Source: Pseudomonas frederiksbergensis (GTDB taxonomy: Bacteria > Pseudomonadota > Gammaproteobacteria > Pseudomonadales > Pseudomonadaceae). From it: a stretch of 64,000 nt of DNA. The notes under the pieces were generated by a model that was given only the letters and a program-made list of their open reading frames with translations, was not told the origin of the DNA and ran no database searches. The position numbers and the translations under genes are program-made. This document shows, piece after piece, positions 49,095 to 57,829 of the stretch (the stretch's first letter is position 1; every line of letters starts with the position of its first letter). The stretch lies in the NCBI RefSeq assembly GCF_017114915.1, contig NZ_JAAUOE010000007.1, positions 111,575-175,574 of the forward strand, in the 5' to 3' direction.

Positions 49095-50870
49095 TCAAGC
49101 CGGTGCCTGTCGGTATTTTTTCAGTCGATAGGCAAACTGCGCACGACTCAACCCCAACAGTCGCGCGGCAGCGGCCAGATTGCCTTCGCTTTTTTGCAGC
49201 GCTTCATCGATCAGGCGCGACTCCAGTCCTTCAATGGAGAAGCCGTGTTCCAGGCGAGCCAGGGTTTCCAGCAAGGCTGGGCGAGGCTGTGTGTCGGCGG
49301 GGCTCTGGTCGGTGGCGGTGAGGCTGCCATTGTCGTCCAGAGAGTACGCTTCCTGCGGCATCGGTTCGTTGCGAAACAGGTGGACCAGATCGATGGCCTG
49401 GCCGTCTTCGCTGGCGATCAGGCCGCGCTCCACCAGGTTCTGCAATTCCCGTACGTTGCCGGGAAAGTCATAGCGCAACAACACCTTGAGTGCGCGCATG
49501 GTCAGGCCGGCGGGTTTGCGGGCATAGGCCTGACAGAAGCGCCGCAGGAACGCGTTGACCAGCAATGGAATGTCGTCGCGACGTTCGCGCAGTGGCGGCA
49601 GCATGATGGGGTAGACATTCAGCCGGTAGAACAAGTCTTCGCGAAACTCTCCCGCCACCACGGCTTTGCGCAGGTCGACATTGGTGGCCGCCACCACCCG
49701 GACGTCGACCTTGATTGCCTGACCACCGCCGATGCGCTCGATCTCCCGCTCCTGCAATGCGCGCAGCAGCTTGCCCTGACCCGGCAGGCTGAGGCTGGCG
49801 ATTTCGTCGAGAAACAGGGTGCCGCCCTGGGCGCGCTCGAAGCGTCCGGGGCGCGAATGGGTCGCGCCGGTGTAGGCGCCACGCTCGACACCGAACAGTT
49901 CAGCCTCGATCAGATTATCCGGGATCGCGGCGCAGTTGAGCGCCACGAAAGGTGCTTGATGACGTGGGCTGAACTGATGTAACTGACGGGCGAACAACTC
50001 TTTGCCGACCCCGGACTCGCCGCTGAACAACACCGTGGCGGGCGTCGGCGCCACGCGCTGCAAGGCGAGGGTAGCGGCATTGAAGGCCGCGCTGGCGCCG
50101 ATGGGTGTTGGCCCGCCGGGGTTTTCGCTGTCGTCGTCCAGAGGCGCGGACGCCGGGGTTGAGCGCTCACTGGGGGCGACGCTGGAGGGGGAGGCGGTGA
50201 GATAACTCAGATCCTGTTCGACATCGCCCCATTGCTCGGCGGTCTTGCCGATCACCCGGCAGCACTCATGGCCCATGCCCCGGCATTCGGTTTCGCGGAA
50301 GATCACCAGGCGGCCGAACAGCCCGCTGACGTAGCCGATGGCATAGCCCAGTTCGGTCCAGCACACCGGATCCTGACCGATGCCGAAGGCGGCGATATGT
50401 TCGTCGGCCTCACAGGAGTGGTGCCAGAGGAATTCACCCTCATAGAAGCCTGAGTCGGCGTCGAACTTGAAGTGCAGGGGTTCGACCTTGGTCATGCCTT
50501 CGAGTGTGTGCAGACGCGTGCCGGCCGAGAAAACCGCCGCGGCGTCGGCGTCTGGCCAGCGCTCGCGGATCAGTCGCGCATCCCGTGCGCCGGAGAGATA
50601 GCCGGTACGGGTAAACAGGCCGCGGGTCTGTTCCAGTCCCTGGCGCTCGATAATCTCGCGCCGCAGCGCGCCGAAGGATGAACTGTGCAAGAGCAGCATG
50701 CGCTGGTCGTTGAGCCAGATGCGTCCGTCAACGGGGGAAAAGAACAGGCATTCGGCTAACTCGGCCAGGGTCGGTGAGTTGCCTTCGGCCAGTTGTGTGC
50801 TGTCTCCTCGGGGCGAGAAATGCTCCTCCTGCACCGCGAGATGAGGAAGCAGCGAATGGGGATTGTTCAT
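49095..50870 (-). CDS. XylR/DmpR-type sigma54 activator with aromatic-sensing domain
   Basis: A 591-residue enhancer-binding protein. The XylR_N region (about 30-145, ending [20 protein letters not shown]) and V4R domain (about 150-225, with CxxxGHECC-like [20 protein letters not shown]) form the aromatic-binding A domain. Then come the AAA+ domain with Walker A GESGVGKE, sigma54 loop GAYTGA (Tyr in place of the usual Phe) and [10 protein letters not shown], and a Fis-type C-terminus ([21 protein letters not shown]). It is divergent from the aldehyde dehydrogenase operon, which has a -24/-12 promoter and an upstream inverted repeat. A phenylpropanoid effector is inferred. Confidence 0.93.
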   Translation of the reverse strand: MNNPHSLLPHLAVQEEHFSPRGDSTQLAEGNSPTLAELAECLFFSPVDGRIWLNDQRMLLLHSSSFGALRREIIERQGLEQTRGLFTRTGYLSGARDARLIRERWPDADAAAVFSAGTRLHTLEGMTKVEPLHFKFDADSGFYEGEFLWHHSCEADEHIAAFGIGQDPVCWTELGYAIGYVSGLFGRLVIFRETECRGMGHECCRVIGKTAEQWGDVEQDLSYLTASPSSVAPSERSTPASAPLDDDSENPGGPTPIGASAAFNAATLALQRVAPTPATVLFSGESGVGKELFARQLHQFSPRHQAPFVALNCAAIPDNLIEAELFGVERGAYTGATHSRPGRFERAQGGTLFLDEIASLSLPGQGKLLRALQEREIERIGGGQAIKVDVRVVAATNVDLRKAVVAGEFREDLFYRLNVYPIMLPPLRERRDDIPLLVNAFLRRFCQAYARKPAGLTMRALKVLLRYDFPGNVRELQNLVERGLIASEDGQAIDLVHLFRNEPMPQEAYSLDDNGSLTATDQSPADTQPRPALLETLARLEHGFSIEGLESRLIDEALQKSEGNLAAAARLLGLSRAQFAYRLKKYRQAPA

Positions 50871-50893
50871 TGTTATGCCCCTTTGCGAGTCGA

Positions 50894-50910
50894 CTGATCG
50901 AAATGATCAA
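50894..50910. promoter_or_regulatory. Upstream activator site-like inverted repeat
   Basis: TGATCGAAATGATCAA (50895-50910) resembles the TTGATCAATTGATCAA type of XylR/DmpR sites. It lies about 155 bp before the -24/-12 promoter at 51063, a normal enhancer distance. A second inverted repeat AGTTAT...ATAACT follows at about 50929-50945. Confidence 0.55.
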
Positions 50911-51062
50911 TTAGCAAAACAGTTATTAAACATAACTTTATCATTTGGACAAGTGACGAGCTGCCAGCGGTACACCAAGCACCTTGCCTTACTCGCAAAC
51001 GCCCCTCTAAAGCCCGCAGGCCAGAGCCTTCACCACCTGAAATGCGGCGCAACGCAAGAAAT

Positions 51063-51079
51063 CGGCACAGCCCTTGCTC
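51063..51079 (+). promoter_or_regulatory. Sigma54 promoter of the aldehyde dehydrogenase operon
   Basis: CGGCACAGCCCTTGCTC has GG (51064) and GC (51076) ten bases apart and keeps the GGCAC and TTGC cores. The aldehyde dehydrogenase ATG is 87 bases further on. Confidence 0.8.
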
Positions 51080-51163
51080 TACCGCTTTCACCACGCAGAC
51101 GCCTTGCATCGTTTTAGCAAGGCCGCGTCAGGCAACGACAAACACAAGAGCCGGGAGACCGAA

Positions 51164-52639
51164 ATGTCGGTAAGTGAACCATTTGATTTTCTGCGGGACG
51201 AGCCCTGGCGCGAGCGCATCTTCAATGGCGACTGGATACGTCCGTTGGGCGGCAGCCATAGCGTCATCGAACCGGCCACCGGCGAGGTGTTGACCAGCAC
51301 CGGTTTGGCCGATGCAGCGGACATGGCGTTGGCTGGCCTGAGCGCTGCCCGTGTTCAACCGGCCTGGGCCGCATTGGGCCCCCGGGAACGCGCAGAGATT
51401 TTTCGCAAAGCCGCCGCACTGGCCCAGCAACACTTTGCCGAACTGGCGTTGTACATCGCCCGGGAAAGCGGCGGCAGCCTGTTCAAGGGTGAACATGAGG
51501 TCCGTGAGGCGATCGTGTTGCTGCATCAGGCGGCCGGGCTGCTGTCGCAACCCCATGGTCTGGTTCTGCCGAGCGAAGCGGGGCGCTTGTCCTATGCACG
51601 CCGCTTGCCCCATGGCGTGGTCGGGGTGATCTCGCCATTCAACTTCCCCCTGGTGCTCTCGCTGCGTTCGGTGGCGCCGGCGCTGGCGGCGGGCAACGCC
51701 GTGGTGCTCAAGCCCGACCCGCAGACCCCGGTCAGTGGCGGTTTCATCATTGCCCGGTTGTTCGAGGCGGCCGGTCTGCCCAAGGGCTTGCTGCAGGTGT
51801 TGCCGGGTGCGGCGCCAGCCGGAGAAGCGCTGTGCCGCGATCCGCATGTGCGGATGATCGCGTTCACCGGCTCCACCGCAGCGGGGCGCAAAGTCGCGGA
51901 GCTGGCTGGGCGTCATCTGAAAAAAGTCGCCCTGGAGCTGGGCGGCAAGAACTCGTTGATCGTGCTCGAAGACGCCGATCTCGAACTGGCGGCCAGCAAC
52001 GCCGCGTGGGGTGCCTGGCTGCATCAGGGGCAGATTTGCATGGCCACCGGACGCATCCTGGCCCATGAGTCGATTGCACAAGAACTGGTCCGCCGCCTGG
52101 CAGAAAAGGCAAGGGCAATCACGGTCGGCAATGCCGCTCGCGGCGAGGCGGTGCTGGGGCCGTTGATCAACAAGCGCCAGTTGTTGCGAGTGCATGAAAT
52201 CGTCACGGAGAGTGTGGCGGCCGGGGCAACACTGCAAGCCGGTGGCGAGTATGAGCAGCTCTTCTACCAACCCACGGTGCTTTCCGGTGTGCGCCCGGGC
52301 ATGCGCGCATTCGACGAGGAGATCTTCGGCCCGGTCGCCACGGTGGTGAGTTTTACCAGCGACGATGAGGCCATCGACCTGGCCAACCGCACCGAGTATG
52401 GCTTGTCCGCAGGGATCATTTCGCCTTCGGTCGGGCACGCGATGGCGATGGGCGAGCAGCTCAATTGCGGTCTGCTGCACATCAACGACCAGACGGTTGC
52501 CGACGAGTGCATCAACCCGTTCGGTGGGCGCGGTAACTCGGGCAATGCCGGCAGCGTAGGCGGCCCGGCCGACTGGGATGAATACACCCAATGGCAATGG
52601 GTGACGGTCAAGGATAAGGCGCCGCGTTACCCGTTCTGA
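51164..52639 (+). CDS. Aldehyde dehydrogenase, benzaldehyde/aromatic-aldehyde type (XylC-like)
   Basis: A 491-residue NAD(P)-dependent aldehyde dehydrogenase. Catalytic E258 in LKKVALELGGKN and C292 in HQGQICMATGR, with PFNFPL and FTGSTAAGRK for cofactor binding. The HQAAGLLSQPHG, LHQGQICMA and C-terminal QWQWVTVKDKAPRYPF stretches closely follow XylC benzaldehyde dehydrogenases. First gene of the operon with the coniferyl-alcohol-type SDR, so coniferyl or another cinnamyl/benzyl aldehyde is the likely substrate. GGGAG before ATG 51164 decides the start. Confidence 0.9.
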   Translation: MSVSEPFDFLRDEPWRERIFNGDWIRPLGGSHSVIEPATGEVLTSTGLADAADMALAGLSAARVQPAWAALGPRERAEIFRKAAALAQQHFAELALYIARESGGSLFKGEHEVREAIVLLHQAAGLLSQPHGLVLPSEAGRLSYARRLPHGVVGVISPFNFPLVLSLRSVAPALAAGNAVVLKPDPQTPVSGGFIIARLFEAAGLPKGLLQVLPGAAPAGEALCRDPHVRMIAFTGSTAAGRKVAELAGRHLKKVALELGGKNSLIVLEDADLELAASNAAWGAWLHQGQICMATGRILAHESIAQELVRRLAEKARAITVGNAARGEAVLGPLINKRQLLRVHEIVTESVAAGATLQAGGEYEQLFYQPTVLSGVRPGMRAFDEEIFGPVATVVSFTSDDEAIDLANRTEYGLSAGIISPSVGHAMAMGEQLNCGLLHINDQTVADECINPFGGRGNSGNAGSVGGPADWDEYTQWQWVTVKDKAPRYPF

Positions 52640-52711
52640 CGGGCCGGTTTTACCGGGGTCGACGAGGTGAGTCAGCCCACCGAGTACACAAAAATAATAA
52701 GAGGACTCAAC

Positions 52712-53479
52712 ATGAAACTCGACAACAAGCTTGTGCTGGTGACCGGCGTCTCCTCGGGAATCGGCGCCGCCACGGCAAGCCTGCTGCGCGGCCACGGCGC
52801 CCAGGTGATTGGCGTGGACCTCAAGGCTCCGCACATGACCCTGGACGGTTTTGTTCAGGGCGATCTGAGCAGTGCCGAGAACATCGACCGGTTGCTGACG
52901 CACCTACCGGCACGGATCGACAGCCTGTGCAATATCGCCGGGGTGCCGGGCACTGCAAACCCGCAACTGCTGGCGCGGGTCAACTACCTGGGATTGCGCC
53001 ATTTGAGCAGCGCGCTACTGCCACGTATCACCGCTGGTGGCAGCATCGTCAATATCGCCTCGATCCTCGGCGCCGAGTGGCCGTTACGCCTGGAACAGCA
53101 CAAGGCGCTGGCGCGCGTCGAAGGTTTCGCCGCCGGGCAAGCCTGGCTGGCCGAGCACCCGGTACCGGACCAGACCTGTTACCAGTATTTCAAGGAAGCC
53201 TTGATCGTCTGGAATTACCTGCAGGCCCAACCCTGGTTTCTCGAACATTCGGTGCGCATGAACAGCGTGGCGCCAGGTCCGGTTTTCACACCGATCCTCG
53301 GCGACTTCGTGAGCATGCTCGGCGAGGCCCGAACCCAGGCCGATGCCCATCGCATGAAACGCCCCGCTTACGCCGATGAGGTAGCGGCGGTGATCGCTTT
53401 CCTGTGTGCCGACGAGTCGCGCTGGATCAACGGCGTCAACCTGGCGGTCGATGGCGGATTGGCTTCCACCTACATCTGA
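52712..53479 (+). CDS. calA: Coniferyl-alcohol-dehydrogenase-like SDR
   Basis: A 255-residue short-chain dehydrogenase: TGVSSGIG for cofactor, NIAGVPGTANPQL, S117 in NIASILG, and catalytic Y157-x-x-x-K161 in CYQYFKEALIVW. The sequence closely follows Pseudomonas CalA, which oxidises coniferyl alcohol to the aldehyde (shared NIAGVPGTA, VNYLGL, GAEWP, CYQYFKEALIVW, APGPVFTPIL and ESRWINGxN). With the aldehyde dehydrogenase upstream it can turn a cinnamyl alcohol into the acid for the ech pathway at 63.9 kb. ATG 52712 has GAGGA upstream; a 15-residue longer reading is unlikely. Confidence 0.88.
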   Translation: MKLDNKLVLVTGVSSGIGAATASLLRGHGAQVIGVDLKAPHMTLDGFVQGDLSSAENIDRLLTHLPARIDSLCNIAGVPGTANPQLLARVNYLGLRHLSSALLPRITAGGSIVNIASILGAEWPLRLEQHKALARVEGFAAGQAWLAEHPVPDQTCYQYFKEALIVWNYLQAQPWFLEHSVRMNSVAPGPVFTPILGDFVSMLGEARTQADAHRMKRPAYADEVAAVIAFLCADESRWINGVNLAVDGGLASTYI

Positions 53480-53526
53480 AACGCATACCTAGACAGCGGC
53501 GCAAGCCGCGCCCCGAGCGTGTTGGC

Positions 53527-53543
53527 TGGCGCCATGCGTGCAA
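53527..53543 (+). promoter_or_regulatory. Candidate internal sigma54 promoter before the DUF1302 gene
   Basis: CTGGCGCCATGCGTGCA keeps GG-N10-GC and TGGC, ending about 35 bases before the ATG at 53579. Weaker than the site at 51063 (GCG for CAC, GTGC for TTGC). Confidence 0.45.
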
Positions 53544-53578
53544 AGCCATGCCAAAAATAAAAATAATGAGGAGCGTCC

Positions 53579-55228
53579 ATGGACAACGTTAAACGTTGCT
53601 TTCGTTTCAAGCATTGCACCCTGTTCCTGGCGTTATGCGGCGCCGGAGTGATAGTCGAAAGGGCCGATGCCATGCAAATGGACCTGGGGGATTCCGACTG
53701 GAAACTGCGTTGGGACAACACCATCAAGTACAGCCAGGCCTGGCGGCTGCAAGGGCAGGACAGCCGATTGATCAACGCACCGACCGCCAACGGCCTGTAT
53801 CCCTCGATCCAGAGTCAGGGCGATAAAAACTTCAGCAGCGGTCTGGTCTCCAACCGTCTGGACCTGTTTTCCGAAATGGACCTCAGCCGGCAAAACTATG
53901 GGCTGCGCGTGAGCGGCGCAGCCTGGTACGACGATATCTACAACCAGGACACCGACAGCAGCGAACAAACGCATTTCCTCAGCGAAACCCGAAAGCTTCA
54001 CGGTCGCGACGCGGAAATTCTCGACGCCTTCGTGTTCCTGCGCGGTGACCTCGGTGAAGACTCCCAGGGCGTGGCGCGTCTGGGCCGACACAGCCTGATC
54101 TACGGCGAAAGCCTGTTCTACGGTGGCAACGGCATCGCCAATGCCCAGGGCCCGACCGATGTGGTCAAGTTGCTCAGCGTGCCGGGGACCCAGTTCAAGG
54201 AGATCCTGCGTCCGGTCAATCAGATTTCCGGGCAGTTGCAGATCAACCCGCAGTTGTCGGTGGGCGCTTACTACCAGTTCGAGTGGGAGCGTTCCAATGT
54301 GCCCGGCGCCGGCAGCTACCTGAGCGACGTCGATGCCATCGGTTACGGCAGCGGTTCACTGCGCGAAGTGTTCGGCAACGACACGGTGAACGCCGGCGAT
54401 CTGAAACCGAGAAATTCGGGGCAGGGTGGTATGCAGATCCGCTTCAAGCCGACCGGCACCGAGCTGGAGCTGGGTTTCTACGCCGCGCAGTATCACGACA
54501 AAACGCCGACTGGCCTGTACGCCTACCTCGACGGTGCGGCTGCGGCGGCCACTGGGCTGCCGATCCTCAGTTCCTATCGTCAGGTCTACGCCGAAGACAT
54601 CAAGACCGCCGGCGTCAGCTTCTCCACCGCTTATGGGCCGTTTAACTTTGCCGGTGAAACCTCCATACGCTGGAATGCGCCGCTGGTGAGCAATCTGCAG
54701 GTGGTGACCCCTGGCATGGAGGCCGATGGCGGCGATGATGTGCTGTTTGCCCGGGGCAAAACCGCTCACGCCAACCTGTCGGCGATTTACCTGTTATCGC
54801 CAACCGCTTTCTGGGATGGCGGCTCGGCACTGGCCGAACTGGCGTGGAACCGCACCTTGAGCGTCACCAAGAACGCCGCAGCGCTGGATTCCAACACCAC
54901 CCGCGATGCCACGGCGCTGCGGGTATTGGTGGAGCCGGCGTACTTCCAGATCGTCGACGGGATCGACCTGACCGTGCCGATCGGCCTGGGCGTGGTACTC
55001 GATGGGCGTTCTTCGGCGGTCAACAAATCGGGCTTCGGCAATACCCATTCCGGCGACTGGAGTGTCGGGCTCAAGGCCACCTACCTGCAACGCTGGGATG
55101 TCGGCCTGAACTACGTGAACTTCTTTGGCGCCCCGAAAGCCGGGCTGCGCGAGGACGGCAATTTCAGTTACGGACAGTCGCTGGCCGACCGCGATTTCGT
55201 CTCGCTCTACGTGAAAACCTCATTCTAA
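53579..55228 (+). CDS. DUF1302 outer-membrane protein
   Basis: A 549-residue DUF1302 protein with signal peptide (FLALCGAGVIVERADA). The N-terminal DSDWKLRWDNTIKYSQAWRL, the GDKNFSSGLVSNRLDLFSEMD segment and the final LYVKTSF barrel end are typical. DUF1302 proteins are predicted outer-membrane barrels found next to DUF1329 genes in degraders of hydrophobic aromatics, steroids and alkyl compounds. Starts with GAGGAG before the ATG. It is 15 bp upstream of the DUF1329 gene. A substrate-admitting channel is inferred. Confidence 0.9.
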   Translation: MDNVKRCFRFKHCTLFLALCGAGVIVERADAMQMDLGDSDWKLRWDNTIKYSQAWRLQGQDSRLINAPTANGLYPSIQSQGDKNFSSGLVSNRLDLFSEMDLSRQNYGLRVSGAAWYDDIYNQDTDSSEQTHFLSETRKLHGRDAEILDAFVFLRGDLGEDSQGVARLGRHSLIYGESLFYGGNGIANAQGPTDVVKLLSVPGTQFKEILRPVNQISGQLQINPQLSVGAYYQFEWERSNVPGAGSYLSDVDAIGYGSGSLREVFGNDTVNAGDLKPRNSGQGGMQIRFKPTGTELELGFYAAQYHDKTPTGLYAYLDGAAAAATGLPILSSYRQVYAEDIKTAGVSFSTAYGPFNFAGETSIRWNAPLVSNLQVVTPGMEADGGDDVLFARGKTAHANLSAIYLLSPTAFWDGGSALAELAWNRTLSVTKNAAALDSNTTRDATALRVLVEPAYFQIVDGIDLTVPIGLGVVLDGRSSAVNKSGFGNTHSGDWSVGLKATYLQRWDVGLNYVNFFGAPKAGLREDGNFSYGQSLADRDFVSLYVKTSF

Positions 55229-55243
55229 TAAGGTGGATTCGCC

Positions 55244-56605
55244 ATGCAGAACAAAGCATTTCTGAACATTTGCGTCCTCACCCTGGCCCTTGCCGGCATG
55301 AGCCTGGCGCAGGCAGCGGTGTCACCTGAGCAGGCTGCCCGTTTGAAGACTGAACTGACCCCCCTTGGCGGCGAGCGCGCCGGCAATGCCGACGGCAGCA
55401 TCCCGGCCTGGGATGGCGGCTACACCAAGGTCGCGCCGGGCTACAAGCCAGGTGACAAACGTCCCGATCCATTCGCTGGTGAAAAACCGCTGTATTCGAT
55501 CAAGGCCTCGAACATGGAGCAGTACGCCAATGTACTGGCCGAAGGCACCAAGTTGCTGCTCAAGAAATACCCGGACTATCGCCTGGACGTGTACCCGACC
55601 CATCGCTCGGCGGCGGCTCCGCAATGGGTGTATGACAACACCGGCAAGAATGCCACCCGCGCCACGCTGGACGTGGCGAGCGAGAAAGTTGCCAGCGCTT
55701 ATGGCGGCATCCCGTTCCCGATCCCGGAAAACGGCGCCCAAGTGCTGTGGAACTATCGGTTGTCCTGGCAGGGCGGCGACACCATCAGCTCGCCTTTCGA
55801 TACCTGGCTGATGACCGCCGGCGGCAAGAAAGTCCAGGCGACCCGGGCCCAATACACCTACCAGTTTCCCTACTACGTCGAAGGCGGCAGCCTGGAAAAC
55901 TTTTCCGGCAAGTACCTGGTGGGCAAGCTGCTGACCGAGTTGCCGTCGTCCAAGGCCGGCGAAGGCCTGATGACCCATTGGGACCTGGACCCGGCCAACC
56001 GTGCGGCCTGGCAGTATCTGGTCGGCCAGCGCCGGGTGCGTCGGGCGCCGAACATTGCCTACGACACCCCGGACTTCGTGACCTCGGGGGTCGGTCTGTT
56101 CGACGAAGCGTTCATGCTGTTCGGGCCTACCGATCGCTACGACCTCAAGCTGATGGGCAAGAAAGAACTGATCGTCGCCTACAACAATAACCGCGCCGCT
56201 CTGGCCAAGAGCGACGACCTGGTCAAACAGAACTTCCTCAATCCTGACCTGGTGCGCTGGGAGAAACATCGGGTCTGGGTGGTCGAGGCCACGCTCAAAT
56301 CCGGCAAGCGCCATGTGGTACCGCGTCGCACTTACTACATCGACGAAGACTCCTGGCAGATCCTGATGGCCGACGGGTATGACGCCCAGGGCAAACTCGG
56401 ACGGCAGATGTATTCGCTGACGCTGCTGGCGCCGGACCTGCCGGCCCTCACCGCACAGGTTATGTGGGGCAGCTACAACCTCGACACCGGCGCCTACTTC
56501 CTCAACTCATCGAGCAACGACCTGACGGTCCAGTACCAGAAAGTCGCGAAACCTTCGGCGTCCTACTTCACGCCGGATGCCATGGCCAACGAAAACATGC
56601 GTTGA
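55244..56605 (+). CDS. DUF1329 periplasmic (LolA/LolB-like) protein
   Basis: A 453-residue protein with signal peptide (LTLALAGMSLAQAA) and the DUF1329 core: EQAARLKTELTPLGGERAGNADGSIPAWDGG, GIPFPIPENGAQVLWNYRL, RRAPNIAYDTPDF and KRHVVPRRTYYIDEDSW. The domain is predicted to adopt a LolA/LolB-like half-barrel, which suits carrying a hydrophobic ligand across the periplasm. Always paired with DUF1302, as here. No enzymatic motif. Confidence 0.92.
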   Translation: MQNKAFLNICVLTLALAGMSLAQAAVSPEQAARLKTELTPLGGERAGNADGSIPAWDGGYTKVAPGYKPGDKRPDPFAGEKPLYSIKASNMEQYANVLAEGTKLLLKKYPDYRLDVYPTHRSAAAPQWVYDNTGKNATRATLDVASEKVASAYGGIPFPIPENGAQVLWNYRLSWQGGDTISSPFDTWLMTAGGKKVQATRAQYTYQFPYYVEGGSLENFSGKYLVGKLLTELPSSKAGEGLMTHWDLDPANRAAWQYLVGQRRVRRAPNIAYDTPDFVTSGVGLFDEAFMLFGPTDRYDLKLMGKKELIVAYNNNRAALAKSDDLVKQNFLNPDLVRWEKHRVWVVEATLKSGKRHVVPRRTYYIDEDSWQILMADGYDAQGKLGRQMYSLTLLAPDLPALTAQVMWGSYNLDTGAYFLNSSSNDLTVQYQKVAKPSASYFTPDAMANENMR

Positions 56606-56676
56606 ACCTGAGGGAGGCCGCGGCGGGTGAGGGTGCGCGCTGCGGTCGCCTGTGACTTTGCGAGTGGGATACAGAC

Positions 56677-57777
56677 ATGATGGGGCAAAAACGCTATGCG
56701 GGCTTCGGCCTGCGCCGGGGCGCGTGCGTCCTGGCATTGGGCTTGATGGCGTGTGTGTTCAACGCCCAGGCGAGCACGTTTGCAGTACTGCAGCAGCCGG
56801 CACTGTCGACCGCCAAGGCCCAGCGCGCGGCATTGCTCGGGCTGACCCGGGCCGGTGAGCGGCTGGTGGCGGTCGGCGAGCGCGGGATTGTGCTGCTCTC
56901 GGATGACGCTGGAGTCAATTGGCGCCAGGCCCGTGTGCCGGTCAGCGTCAGCTTGACGGCGGTGCAATTCGTCGATGCCGAGCAAGGCTGGGCGGTCGGT
57001 CATCTGGGCGTGGTGTTGCACACCGAGGACGGCGGTGAAACCTGGCACAAGCAACTCGACGGTGAGCGTGCCGCCGCGCTGGCGGTGCAGGCCGCTGAGC
57101 GCGATGCCAATCAACCGGACGGCGCCAGCGATCTGGCGCAGGCCCGGCAGATGCTCGACGACGGACCGGATAAACCGTTTCTCGACCTGTACTTCAGTGA
57201 CCGCCAGCATGGCTACGTCGTTGGCGCCTACAACCAGATCTACCGCACCGACGACGGCGGGCGAAGCTGGCAGCCGTGGATGCAGCATGTGGACAATCCG
57301 CAGGGCCTGAACCTGTATGGCATTCGCGTCTCGGGCAACGACCTGCTGCTGGTGGGGGAGCGCGGTTTGCTGTTGCGTTCGACCGATGCCGGGCATTCGT
57401 TCCAGGCCTTGAAGTCACCTTATGAAGGCAGCTTTTTCGGGTTGCTCGGCACCCGTGGCGGCGCCTTGATTGCCTATGGTTTGCGCGGTAATGCCTGGTG
57501 GTCCGATGACCGTGGCGGCAGTTGGCGACGCCTGGACACCGGCATCGAATCAACGCTGGCGAGCGCCATCGAACTGCGCGATGGCAGCCTGCTGTTAGCC
57601 AGCCAGGGCGGCGAACTTTTATTCAGTCATGACCAGGGTCGCAGCTTCGACAAACGTCAGAGCCGCAGCGGCGGGACGGTCGCGGCCGTGCAACAGGCGG
57701 CCGACGGCAGCCTGGCCAGCGTCGGTTTGAGCGGCGTGGCCGCTGACCAGGATCCGCGGGGCTTGGGCAAACCTTGA
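56677..57777 (+). CDS. YCF48/HCF136-like beta-propeller protein
   Basis: A 366-residue exported protein (signal peptide ending FNAQASTF) of BNR/Asp-box repeats. Repeats of the form S-x-D-x-G-x-x-W are visible (LLSDDAGVNWRQ, LHTEDGGETWHK, YRTDDGGRSWQP, LRSTDAGHSFQA, WWSDDRGGSWRR, LFSHDQGRSFDK), giving a six- or seven-bladed propeller. YCF48/HCF136 is a photosystem II assembly factor in plants and cyanobacteria; in proteobacteria it accompanies RND permease genes and is likely a periplasmic scaffold. It precedes the RND gene here. Confidence 0.9.
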   Translation: MMGQKRYAGFGLRRGACVLALGLMACVFNAQASTFAVLQQPALSTAKAQRAALLGLTRAGERLVAVGERGIVLLSDDAGVNWRQARVPVSVSLTAVQFVDAEQGWAVGHLGVVLHTEDGGETWHKQLDGERAAALAVQAAERDANQPDGASDLAQARQMLDDGPDKPFLDLYFSDRQHGYVVGAYNQIYRTDDGGRSWQPWMQHVDNPQGLNLYGIRVSGNDLLLVGERGLLLRSTDAGHSFQALKSPYEGSFFGLLGTRGGALIAYGLRGNAWWSDDRGGSWRRLDTGIESTLASAIELRDGSLLLASQGGELLFSHDQGRSFDKRQSRSGGTVAAVQQAADGSLASVGLSGVAADQDPRGLGKP

Positions 57778-57829
57778 AACTTCACGGTGTAGCGCTATCG
57801 GGCCATGGCCCGTGCAACAGGAGTCAGAC

